A DNA stretch of 64,000 bases from Phyllobacterium myrsinacearum. GTDB taxonomy: Bacteria > Pseudomonadota > Alphaproteobacteria > Rhizobiales > Rhizobiaceae. The stretch spans positions 1 to 64,000 of the forward strand of contig NZ_JACGXN010000017.1 in assembly GCF_014138285.1 (NCBI RefSeq). The letters are read 5' to 3'. Positions 17,511-25,479 of this stretch are shown piece by piece. Numbering within the stretch: the first letter of the stretch is position 1; the number at the start of each line of letters is the position of its first letter. A program made the position numbers and the translations under genes. The notes beneath the pieces are model-generated. The model saw only the letters and a program-made list of their open reading frames with translations. It searched no databases and had not been told where the DNA came from.

Positions 17511-18404
17511 ATGACAAAGACCGACCTTAATCAGCTGACCTGGTTTCAAGCCGTCGCCGAGGAGCGCAGCTTCACCAAAGCGGCGGCAAAGCTCGGCGTG
17601 TCTCAATCGACGCTAAGCCATGCGATCAAGCAGCTCGAAGAGCGCATGGGTATACGGTTGCTGGCTCGTACCACACGCAATGTCGCGACGACTGTAGCGG
17701 GCCAACGGCTTCTCCAGACGATCGCCCCGCGTATCGGCGAAATCGAGGATGAGATTGCTGCTTTGACGGCATTTCGCGAGAAACCGTCGGGCTCTATCAG
17801 GCTGACCCTGTCCGACCACGCGCTGGAAAGCGTCGTATGGCCAAAGCTCAAGCCGGTTCTGATCGTCTATCCCGACATCAGCGTCGAACTGATCCTGGAC
17901 AGCAGCTTTCGTAACATCGTGACAGAAGGGTTCGACGCCGGCGTTCGGCTTGGAGAAAGCGTCGAGAAAGACATGATAGCAGTCCGCATCGGTCCGGACT
18001 GGCGCCTGGTGGCCGTCGCTTCACCCGCCTATCTTGATGCGCATAGTGTACCGAGGCATCCGCAGGACCTGGTGCGGCACGTTTGCATCAACATGCGTCA
18101 CGAGACAGCGGGAGCTATTTATGCGTGGGAATTCGAGAAGGATGGTCAGGCGCTTCGCGTCAGGGTGAACGGGCAACTGACCTTCAACAATTCCTACGCC
18201 ATGATCGACGCGGCGGTAAATGGATACGGTATTGCCTATGTGCCCGAAAACATTGTGGAGAGTCACATCGCATCGGGCTTGCTCGTGCAGGTCCTGAACG
18301 AGTGGTCGCCCCTGTTCGATGGCTATTTCCTCTATTATCCAAGTCGTCGTCAGAACCTTCCCGCCTTCAAGGTGATCGTCGATGCGCTACGGGCTCAAGC
18401 ATAG
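17511..18404 (+). CDS. LysR-family transcriptional regulator
   Basis: 297 residues. N-terminal winged helix: TWFQAVAEERSFTKAAAKLG, VSQSTLSHAIKQLEERMG and RLLARTTRNVATTVAGQRLL are the classic LysR helix-turn-helix, followed by the periplasmic-binding-protein-like effector domain. The sequence is of the large PA0477/DmlR-like subgroup. The start at 17511 is preceded by GAGAAAGG. Divergent from the MFS gene; the likely target is that promoter plus its own. Confidence 0.92.
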   Translation: MTKTDLNQLTWFQAVAEERSFTKAAAKLGVSQSTLSHAIKQLEERMGIRLLARTTRNVATTVAGQRLLQTIAPRIGEIEDEIAALTAFREKPSGSIRLTLSDHALESVVWPKLKPVLIVYPDISVELILDSSFRNIVTEGFDAGVRLGESVEKDMIAVRIGPDWRLVAVASPAYLDAHSVPRHPQDLVRHVCINMRHETAGAIYAWEFEKDGQALRVRVNGQLTFNNSYAMIDAAVNGYGIAYVPENIVESHIASGLLVQVLNEWSPLFDGYFLYYPSRRQNLPAFKVIVDALRAQA

Positions 18405-18753
18405 TCGGGTTCGCAACACTTCCACAGTTAAAAACCGGTACACGCCGGGGCGATCTCCTCGAAGATCTCTCACAGGTTCGGCCCGTTTGCGATACCCGCC
18501 AAGCGCGTGGGCGGCCTGCTCGGCGGGTGTTGAGTACTAACAACCCAGCGATGAGTAGGCGTGCAGGCGCAGAATTGAAGTGGTCGACGCCGGTCGGAGC
18601 ACTTACACCCGGTGAAGGGCAGCTATCCCACCGGCACTCCCTGGAACCTGCCGATCTGCAAACGGCCCCAATTCGGTCGTTCAGGTTCTTCGTGCTGAGC
18701 CGATCTGGTTTGCGTACCGGGGATGGGATCGACACCACTGCTTTTCACCGGTG
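18405..18753. other. Convergent intergenic stretch, no gene seen
   Basis: About 350 bases between the LysR gene and the convergent epoxide-hydrolase-like gene. Long Arg- and Ser-rich frames here are composition artefacts. No obvious terminator hairpin with a T-run was found. Confidence 0.45.
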
Positions 18754-19881
18754 CTACAAATTCTTTCTGTCGCGCCAATCGCGGATCGCCCGAATGTGCT
18801 CAGCCTTACGTTCCAACGGCAGCCAATGGCCACTCGGCAAGCTCACAAAACTCAAATCACTACAGGCGGCACGCATTGGGTCCCCCTGGCGATTGCCGAG
18901 GATGCTGCAGATCTGGTCATAGTCGCCGTTGACGAATAGCACCGGCATCGACAATCGACCTTCATCGGGCGCTTCCAGCGCATAGGCAATATTGGCTTTG
19001 TCATTCACATACCAGGAGCAAGGCGGACGAAAGCCGTGCGCATCGAACGACTTTACCAGCGCCTCGAAGTCCGCCACTGGCCAAAGAGCTGGATCAGGCT
19101 GGGTCGGCGGGGCACGGTGGGCAGCTCCGAAGCGGCCTCCGTTGCGCGTGACCTTTGCCATCGGCGAAACCATACCGACGGAAGCGGGACTGCCGGATCG
19201 ATAGGCCGATGCCAGATATGCGGCCTTGTCAGCATCGAGGTCGGCGACCGCCTGGTCGAAATGCGTATTGTAGTAACGGGCGTAATCCCACTGGCCGTCG
19301 GGATACTCGTCGGCGGGATAGATCTCACGGTCGACCAGGGAGACGAGTGTGTCCAGGCTGTTGCCCTGCGGAAAATACGCCCAGGACGTCAACACGACGC
19401 CGCGGCATCGTTTGGTCTCATGGGCGGCCAGCGAACCGACGACGATGCTTCCCCAGTCGTGACCCACCCAGACAGCCGGTTTACCGCCAAGGTGATCGTG
19501 AAGCTCCGCCATGTCCTTCACGATTTCCTTCATGGTGTAGGCGTCCCTGGCCGAAGGTGCCGAGGAACCACCATAGCCACGCATGTCGGGAGCGATGCAA
19601 CGCCATCCATCCTCGGCAAAGGCCTCCATCTGAGCGCGCCATATCAGACTTGTGCTTGGAAAGCCGTGAACGAAGACAATCAGCGGACCATCGGCAGCTC
19701 CGCTTTCAAGATAATGGGTGGTGTGGCGATCCGTGCTGACCGTGCGCGACGACAACGGCGGCGGCGGCGCTCCCCATGCGGTGCCGGACAGGGACGCCTC
19801 TGCACCCATGCCGAGAAGGACGGCGCAGCGGTCGAGCGTCGGTCCAATTGCGCAATCCATTGATTGACGTGAAGCGGTCAT
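18754..19881 (-). CDS. Alpha/beta hydrolase, epoxide hydrolase type
   Basis: 375 residues. The oxyanion motif HGFPSTSLIW is followed by the nucleophile elbow WVGHDWGSIVVGS with Asp142 as nucleophile, the mark of epoxide hydrolases and haloalkane dehalogenases rather than esterases. The cap contains several Tyr residues (YARYYNTHF) that could polarise an epoxide, favouring epoxide hydrolase. The catalytic His is in SLPSGHWLPLERKAEHIRAI. The first 45 residues are low-similarity and include GTAWGAPPPPLSS, a possible export or linker segment. AGGAG precedes ATG 19881. Stand-alone gene. Confidence 0.85.
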   Translation of the reverse strand: MTASRQSMDCAIGPTLDRCAVLLGMGAEASLSGTAWGAPPPPLSSRTVSTDRHTTHYLESGAADGPLIVFVHGFPSTSLIWRAQMEAFAEDGWRCIAPDMRGYGGSSAPSARDAYTMKEIVKDMAELHDHLGGKPAVWVGHDWGSIVVGSLAAHETKRCRGVVLTSWAYFPQGNSLDTLVSLVDREIYPADEYPDGQWDYARYYNTHFDQAVADLDADKAAYLASAYRSGSPASVGMVSPMAKVTRNGGRFGAAHRAPPTQPDPALWPVADFEALVKSFDAHGFRPPCSWYVNDKANIAYALEAPDEGRLSMPVLFVNGDYDQICSILGNRQGDPMRAACSDLSFVSLPSGHWLPLERKAEHIRAIRDWRDRKNL

Positions 19882-20142
19882 CGTCAGCTACTCCTGTTGA
19901 AGTCGGATGGTTTCGGCCCCAAAGCGGTCATTGATGGCATTAGTTGAATTGCCACAGTGACGGATAGATGACGCATCTTCATGACTCGTTGGAAATCTCG
20001 CTCCATGTGCCCGCCTTGGTCGTCCAGATTTTCGTCCGCACCCCGGGCGGGTCAAATTCGAAGCAAAAATCACCAGTGTCGATATTGCAAAGGCCAGTGG
20101 TGGCGCTCTGGCAGCGGGACAGTACTTAAATTACCGATCGGC

Positions 20143-20556
20143 TCAAGGTTCAGCCCCGTCGTATTTGCGACGACATCTCTCGACGTGAGACAAGTTGCTC
20201 CTGATCCAGAAGTTGATTCCTTCAAGGGCACGCAAGACGCCCGCGCCCATCTCTGTCAGTTCATATTCGACCCGTGGCGGCACCTCGGGAAAGTAGTGCC
20301 GCACCACCAGACCGTCCCGTTCCAGATTTCGGAGTGTCAGCGTCAGCATGCGCTGGGTGATCCCGTCGATCTCATTCCTGAGTGCTGAAAAGCGAAGCCG
20401 ATGCCCGCTCGCCAGTGAAAGACGCCAGATGACTTGAACAGTCCATTTATCACCGAGGCGCGTGCAGATACCGTTCGACGGGATCGGTCTGAAATCCGGA
20501 TCGCTCTTCGCTTCCTCGTCAGACCTGCGATGGATAAGTTTTTCCAAGCGTATCAT
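20143..20556 (-). CDS. HxlR-family regulator
   Basis: 137-residue winged-helix protein of the HxlR/MarR-like family: CTRLGDKWTVQVIWRLSLAS, RFSALRNEIDGITQRMLTLT, RNLERDGLVVRHYFPEVPPR and VEYELTEMGAGVL. Divergent from an NmrA-family reductase gene with a 90-base gap, the typical arrangement for HxlR-type redox or aldehyde sensors that repress a neighbouring oxidoreductase. The single Cys near the N-terminus (SNGICTRLGDKW) lies where Cys-sensing HypR/YodB-type members have their reactive Cys. Confidence 0.9.
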   Translation of the reverse strand: MIRLEKLIHRRSDEEAKSDPDFRPIPSNGICTRLGDKWTVQVIWRLSLASGHRLRFSALRNEIDGITQRMLTLTLRNLERDGLVVRHYFPEVPPRVEYELTEMGAGVLRALEGINFWIRSNLSHVERCRRKYDGAEP

Positions 20557-20646
20557 CCTTGTGCCTGAGGCTGAATAATGTGCTGTCTTCCAACAGCATT
20601 CCCATCATTATATATGAATGCCCTCACTCAACACGAGGGTTCTCAA

Positions 20647-21534
20647 ATGACAAATGACACACGTCCAATCCTGGTCTTCGGTGCAACAGGCCAACAAGGC
20701 GGAGCGGTTGTGGCCGCGCTGTTGAAGGCCGGCTGGCCAGTGCGCGCAATGGTACGCGATCTTGGCTCGGCAAAATCGATCGCGCTTCGCGACGCAGGCG
20801 CCGAACTCGTACAGGGATCATTCACAGACATCGACATGATGCGTGCAGCATTGAACAATGCTTATGGTGTCTTTAGTGTCTTGCCGGGGAACCTGGCCAT
20901 TGAAAATGAAGTGCGCTTCGGGAGTGAAATCGCAGATTTGGCGTCCCAAAGCGGCGTCGCGCACCTGGTCTACTCTTCGGGCGCCGGCGTCGGCGATGAG
21001 CCGAGTGGCGTGGCGCGTTTCGATGCCAAGGCTCGCGTCGAAGCGCATATTCGAACACTGCCTGTCACTGCTACCATCGTGAGGCCGGTGATCTTTATGG
21101 AAATGCTGACAAGACCCGGCTTTGGATTGGAAAAGGGTCGATTCAACTTCTTCGTCAGACCGGACCAGCCGGTGCAGCTTATTGCCGTAGAAGACATTGG
21201 TAATGTTGTCGCAGCGATCTTCGCCGACAGGACGCGTTTCGGCGGCGAGACGTTCAAAATCGCAGGCGATACTGTTACGGGCCGCGAGCTCGAAACCGTT
21301 TTTTCCGAAGTCGTCGGCCGTCCGATAGCCTACGCGCGCTTTTCCGAAGACGATCTTGCCGCCAATCCCGGATTTGCATCTATCTCCGCGAGCCTGGAAG
21401 ATGGGCCACTGGCAGATCATGTGGATCTGAACTTCGTGCGTAAGATCTATCCAGAGATTCTCTCTTTCCGGTCCTGGCTTTCAGGAGCCGGGCGTGAGGC
21501 TCTCAGTGATGCCCTTGGGTACGGCAGTGAGTGA
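20647..21534 (+). CDS. NmrA-family NAD(P)-binding protein
   Basis: 295 residues. Rossmann motif LVFGATGQQGGAVVAALLKA (GATGxxG), then RAMVRDLGSAKSIALRDAGA, and GNLAIENEVRFGSEIADLAS. This is the NmrA/HSCARG group, often NADP-binding sensors or quinone reductases. Its divergent partner is an HxlR regulator, which supports a role in electrophile or quinone stress. Start ATG 20647 is preceded by GAGGG; an upstream in-frame ATG would add non-conserved residues. Confidence 0.87.
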   Translation: MTNDTRPILVFGATGQQGGAVVAALLKAGWPVRAMVRDLGSAKSIALRDAGAELVQGSFTDIDMMRAALNNAYGVFSVLPGNLAIENEVRFGSEIADLASQSGVAHLVYSSGAGVGDEPSGVARFDAKARVEAHIRTLPVTATIVRPVIFMEMLTRPGFGLEKGRFNFFVRPDQPVQLIAVEDIGNVVAAIFADRTRFGGETFKIAGDTVTGRELETVFSEVVGRPIAYARFSEDDLAANPGFASISASLEDGPLADHVDLNFVRKIYPEILSFRSWLSGAGREALSDALGYGSE

Positions 21535-21582
21535 ACCGATCGCCGGGTATAGGCACTTGTTGATCTGAACGGTGGTCGCAAC

Positions 21583-21852
21583 CTACGTTTTGGATCGACT
21601 ACGTTTGGGTCCCTCGTGTGCGATTACCTGATGACATGCGGTCTTGCTTATTTCGCCAACAAAATTTCTAGAAGTAGAAGCTACATTGCTGAAATTGACT
21701 TGATGATGGATAGGCCAATTTCTGGAATTTTTTCGATACGATGTTCTCCCCCTACGCATCGTTCGACGCAAGACCACGTTTCCACGCTCATCAACACCAA
21801 CAACGCTGAAGTTATTCTTTCCTATATCGATACCCAATATTGAAATCGTCAT
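21583..21852 (-). pseudogene. IS110-family transposase fragment
   Basis: N-terminal piece: SILGIDIGKNNFSVVGVDER, GNVVLRRTMRRG, the DEDD-type RuvC-like start of IS110-family transposases with the first Asp in GIDIGKN. The frame then drifts (EISKTACHQVIAHEGPKRSR still resembles GREISKLGHQVRLIAPxxVK) and stops. The remaining roughly 250 residues are missing, so it is a dead remnant. Confidence 0.7.
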
Positions 21853-21929
21853 TGATCGGCTTCCCTTCCTTTACAACAGACACATCATACTCGGCGTTCC
21901 TTGAAGGGGGGCCATCCCATAACCAACAT

Positions 21930-23285
21930 TTAGGAGGCGCTTGGCAAGCAGATGATGACTTCAAGTCCACCATGACTGGAACGTTCAAACGCAATCGTTC
22001 CGTTGTTGAGGGAGACAATCTCAGAAGCAATTGCCAAGCCAAGGCCCGTGCCGGTGCCTGTCTCGTCCAACCGCCTGTCACGTAGACCGATCGTACTGTG
22101 ATCTGAGACCTGAATGCCCGGACCATCGTCAGATATTCGCCATTCGACGAACGGAGCGTCCCGTTTGGCCTCAATGTGGATTTGCGTGCTCGCCCATTGT
22201 GCTGCGTTCTCCAGTATCACTCCAACAAGCTCGACAAGATCGTTTACGTCGATGTCGACGTTTAGGCCATCCTTGACGTTGACGACCCAGATTAGTTGTT
22301 CGCCTTTGGGCGTTTTTTTCAACACCGCAATCGCGCGGGGAACAACGCTGCTTAATGACGCGCTGAGGGCGTGCATCCGAACGCGTTGACGCAGTCGGAC
22401 CAGCCTTAACTGATAATCTATCCGATCACGCATCTCGTTCGTCAGATCGACGATTGATGCTGCGCTGCGAGTGTTGCCGCCTTTTTCGAGCTCATAGGCG
22501 ATCGTGCCCAACACAGTCAGTGGGGTTTTAAGCCCGTGCGCGAGATCAGATGCACGGGATCGCGCAAAATCCATCGATTTCTGTTGCATGGCAAGGAGGG
22601 CATTTACTTCGCCGACCACAGCTGCAACTTCCAGCGGGTAGATGGCATCGATTGAAGAAGCAACCCCGTTGCGGATACTTTCAATATCCTTGAGCAATTT
22701 CTTAAACGGAGAAAGACCGAACTGCACCTGCAGGATGACGGCAACGACAAGAACGAAGCCCAGGACCAGAAGCGCTAAGGCCAGCTCCCACCCAAATCGG
22801 GTGATCGCCTCATCGAGGATTGATCGGTCTTGAGCGACAATGATCTGAAAACGCCGTTCATCGTTGGTTTCTGCAAAGCGTGCCGTCAGGGACAACGCAA
22901 GCAATGATTGGCCTACCGGCCCTTGAACGGTTGACACGTGTCCGCCTTCATTTGAAGGGCTAACCTTAAGAACATAATCCCAGAGCGATCGCGAGCGGAT
23001 GTTTTGCTGAGTCCCAAGATCTGTGATCTGCCAATAGAGACCGCTGACCGGTGTCTGATAGCGTGGATCAGGCAAAGCGCCAGTAAGCAAAGGTAGGGCA
23101 CCGGGCGCGTCCGGATTGATCAAGGCGACAAGGCGCGACATTGTCGCCGATAAATCTGCAGACGCGCCTCGTTCCACGTTATTGGTGAATAGATATCCGA
23201 TGGTCACACCCGCCAATACGAGGGCAATGGTAATCCAAATACCGGCTCCCAATATCAGACGAACCCGTAAAGACCGGTTTCTCAA
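21930..23285 (-). CDS. Sensor histidine kinase (PhoQ-like layout)
   Basis: 451 residues. Two membrane segments (about residues 10-33 and 167-188) enclose a 130-residue periplasmic sensor, then a HAMP-like linker, the phospho-acceptor His250 in DLAHGLKTPLTVLG and a HATPase domain (LVGVILENAAQWA N-box, SDDGPGIQ, GTGTGLGLAIASEI). The H-box DLAHGLKTPL is that of the PhoQ-type group. It overlaps the regulator gene by ATGA and is third in a PepSY/regulator/kinase operon. Signal unknown; divalent cations or acidity are the usual cues in relatives. Confidence 0.92.
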   Translation of the reverse strand: MRNRSLRVRLILGAGIWITIALVLAGVTIGYLFTNNVERGASADLSATMSRLVALINPDAPGALPLLTGALPDPRYQTPVSGLYWQITDLGTQQNIRSRSLWDYVLKVSPSNEGGHVSTVQGPVGQSLLALSLTARFAETNDERRFQIIVAQDRSILDEAITRFGWELALALLVLGFVLVVAVILQVQFGLSPFKKLLKDIESIRNGVASSIDAIYPLEVAAVVGEVNALLAMQQKSMDFARSRASDLAHGLKTPLTVLGTIAYELEKGGNTRSAASIVDLTNEMRDRIDYQLRLVRLRQRVRMHALSASLSSVVPRAIAVLKKTPKGEQLIWVVNVKDGLNVDIDVNDLVELVGVILENAAQWASTQIHIEAKRDAPFVEWRISDDGPGIQVSDHSTIGLRDRRLDETGTGTGLGLAIASEIVSLNNGTIAFERSSHGGLEVIICLPSAS

Positions 23286-23947
23286 GGGGCATCCCCACCG
23301 AGGATATACCCATAACCACGACGCGTTGCGATGATATCGGCACCTAATCTCTTGCGCAGGCGACCAACCAAGACTTCAACGGCGTTCGAGCCGCCCTCGA
23401 AGTCCTGCGTGTAGAGATGCTCGGTAATCTCGATCTGTGAAACGACACGTCCGCCCTGATGTGCCATGAATGCGAGCAGCCGATATTCTTGTGGTGTCAG
23501 TACGATAGGAACGCCCTCGCGCGAGACCTGTCTCATCCGTGTGTCGAGAACCAGTTTGCCAATTTCAATCTGAGATGATGCAAAGCCACCTGCCCGGCGC
23601 ACGATCGCACGTATGCGTGCCACGACCTCCTCTATCCGGAAAGGCTTCACAACGTAATCGTCAGCCCCGGACTCGATTCCTTCTACTCTTTCGTCCCATT
23701 GTCCGCGCGCGGTAAGAATCAATACGGGAGCGTTACGCCCTGCGCGGCGCCAGCGTTTCAGGATCGTCAAGCCATCCAGTGTTGGAAGGCCCAGATCAAG
23801 GATCACGGCATCGAATTTCTCGGTGTCACCACGGAACCAGGCGTCTTCTCCATCTTTGGCATATTCGGCGAGGAAACCGGCCGCCGATAGTGCTGCGCCA
23901 AGCGACTCGGCTATGCGGCGGTCATCTTCGGCAACAAGTATCCGCAT
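23282..23947 (-). CDS. OmpR-family response regulator (PhoP-like)
   Basis: 221 residues. Receiver with EDDRR acidic pocket, Asp51 in VILDLGLPTLDGL, switch Thr in VLILTARG and Lys in DYVVKPFRIEEV; winged-helix domain ending EVLVGRLRKRLGADIIATRR and GYGYIL. Cognate to the kinase overlapping its 3' end. Two bases separate its start from the stop of the PepSY gene, so the operon is tight. Confidence 0.93.
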   Translation of the reverse strand: MRILVAEDDRRIAESLGAALSAAGFLAEYAKDGEDAWFRGDTEKFDAVILDLGLPTLDGLTILKRWRRAGRNAPVLILTARGQWDERVEGIESGADDYVVKPFRIEEVVARIRAIVRRAGGFASSQIEIGKLVLDTRMRQVSREGVPIVLTPQEYRLLAFMAHQGGRVVSQIEITEHLYTQDFEGGSNAVEVLVGRLRKRLGADIIATRRGYGYILGGDAP

Positions 23948-23949
23948 GT

Positions 23950-24459
23950 TTACCTCACTCTGATGAGTTTGCCTGTGCGGGCATTGAAGGAATAGCGGCT
24001 AACTTCGCTGTTGGTCTCGAGCACCTTCAATTCATATTGGAGAATACCTCTCACGGGGCGCAATCGTGCGTCAATGATCTGGCCGTCGGTAAGGCGGCGG
24101 GCAATGGTTACAATGTCGGCCAGCGGGAGGGCTCTATTGGCTTGGACGGCTCTTAAAGCGCCATTTGGTCCGGCAAATTTCTCCGCGGGTTGGTTGCCTC
24201 CAGAACCGTCGGGGGAAGATTGCTGATCGCCTTCGGAATCATCCGAACCGGAGAAGTCATCGTCCGAGTCCGATCCACCCACAGCGCCACCGTCGCTCGA
24301 AGAACCATCCGAATCTCCGTCGTCGGAGATTTGGATGTAATGAACACCCTCTACGTCACTTGTCCATTCGTGTGCCTGCACCGCCTTGGGAAGGTGTAGT
24401 GCCAGGACAACAACCGCACACCGCAGCAAGGCTCTCAGGGGCCGAAAACGCACTCGCAT
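23950..24459 (-). CDS. Exported PepSY-domain protein with Ser/Asp-rich linker
   Basis: 169 residues: signal peptide (ALLRCAVVVLALHLPKAVQA), a region made almost wholly of Asp, Ser, Gly and Glu (about residues 45-100, e.g. GGSDSDDDFSGSDDSEGD), then a PepSY domain (LPLADIVTIARRLTDGQIID through YSFNARTGKLIRVR). PepSY proteins beside PhoP/PhoQ-like systems are usually periplasmic modulators. The acidic serine-rich linker could bind Ca or Mg, which would fit a cation-sensing system; this is inference. First gene of the operon. Confidence 0.85.
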   Translation of the reverse strand: MRVRFRPLRALLRCAVVVLALHLPKAVQAHEWTSDVEGVHYIQISDDGDSDGSSSDGGAVGGSDSDDDFSGSDDSEGDQQSSPDGSGGNQPAEKFAGPNGALRAVQANRALPLADIVTIARRLTDGQIIDARLRPVRGILQYELKVLETNSEVSRYSFNARTGKLIRVR

Positions 24460-24691
24460 CCTCCTAAAACCATATAAGCCCGTCAGGGGGATAGCTTAGA
24501 TCAACGAAGCTGACAATTCGCTGACAACCCACTCACGCGTTTTTCAGGCACCATGAAGTATACCAGCCACCGACGAAGCAAAACAAGTGAATTGGCAACG
24601 AGGTGAAAATCCATGCAACCGAGCAGACATTAGGCGACCGCACACGATGGTATGTTTCTTCGAGATACGAGCAAAAACCAGGAGCTTCAAC

Positions 24692-24859
24692 ATGAGCGTG
24701 CTGTTTCGTTTTGTACCAGTCGTCATTTATGTGACTGCGCTATCTGGAATGTTTTTTACGATACTGGTTGCTTGGACCGACATGCCTGCGGGACATTTCA
24801 GATTTTCGTACAGTGTCGGGCAAACCGGCGGCCCTTATGTCAAAACAATAAACTGGTAA
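24692..24859 (+). CDS. Tiny membrane protein, paralog 1
   Basis: 55 residues: MSVLFRFVPVVIYVTALSGM followed by FFTILVAWTDMPAG, i.e. one hydrophobic helix after a basic N-terminus, then a polar tail. An AGGAG ribosome-binding site lies 8 bases before ATG 24692. A second small gene 145 bases downstream encodes a related sequence (RFMPAAIYMVAL vs RFVPVVIYVTAL), which supports both being real. Divergent from the PepSY two-component operon and perhaps one of its targets. Function unknown. Confidence 0.55.
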   Translation: MSVLFRFVPVVIYVTALSGMFFTILVAWTDMPAGHFRFSYSVGQTGGPYVKTINW

Positions 24860-25004
24860 GGAGTCTTCCCCAGTCTTCGATATGCCCGACCGTGACGAAC
24901 TCCCAACACCCTAAATCGCAGGGTCCCCAACCTTCAGGATAGCGTCGATTAAAGTCTCCGATGTCATATTTTTCGACGGTTGATGGCCCCAAAAGGAATA
25001 CAAA

Positions 25005-25163
25005 ATGCAAATGCCATTTCGCTTTATGCCAGCTGCCATCTATATGGTCGCTCTATTTGCAATCATTTCGTCGACGTTGATCGTTCGTCCATCACGTGTC
25101 AGCAAACCATTCGACCTACATTGCCAGTATGAGAAATATTCCGATTGCAGACTGGTGCGCTGA
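25005..25163 (+). CDS. Tiny membrane protein, paralog 2
   Basis: 52 residues: MQMPFRFMPAAIYMVALFAI, then ISSTLIVRPSRVSKPFDLHC and QYEKYSDCRLVR. One membrane helix, then a basic tail with two cysteines. AGGA is well placed before ATG 25005 (AAAAGGAATACAAAATG). It aligns with the protein at 24692 over the first 27 residues. Two related small proteins in tandem suggest a duplicated stress or regulatory microprotein. Confidence 0.5.
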   Translation: MQMPFRFMPAAIYMVALFAIISSTLIVRPSRVSKPFDLHCQYEKYSDCRLVR

Positions 25164-25479
25164 GATTGAATGCATGGTGTAGAAAGCCGCTTCTTTATGG
25201 TGCATCCACTCATGCTGGATAACGGTACTGAAACCACCCCGCTTGTTTGTTCGATCCTCGTGTGAACGATGCCTAACACCCGGCAGAACCTGACGCTTTG
25301 CCGCTCCATAGGGGAGCATACAGGGGCCGGTTCGGATGAACTTTTCAGCACAAAAGCACACGCTCAGACCGGGCCAACGGTGATTACGACAAACCGAAGC
25401 AGCTCGAAAGCCGCACCCGAACCTGACAACGTTGCGCGTGCCACTTGCCTGCGCCAACCCAATACGCAAGAGGACAAGA
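25164..25479. other. Intergenic stretch, no gene seen
   Basis: Holds the presumed promoter of the large exported protein. No supported gene or hairpin was found. Confidence 0.45.

Noticed and set aside
18083-18922. Long 279-residue open frame overlapping the LysR 3' end
   Set aside because: It lies in another frame of the real LysR gene for its first 320 bases and has no ribosome-binding site; composition is Arg/Ser-rich.
19036-19863. Long frame antisense to the epoxide-hydrolase gene
   Set aside because: Shadow of a GC-rich coding region; no motifs and no start signal.
20557-20646. GCTGT-N6-ACAGC hairpin-like element between HxlR and NmrA genes
   Set aside because: Arms are short and the outer half-sites are unevenly spaced, so it does not make a convincing operator.
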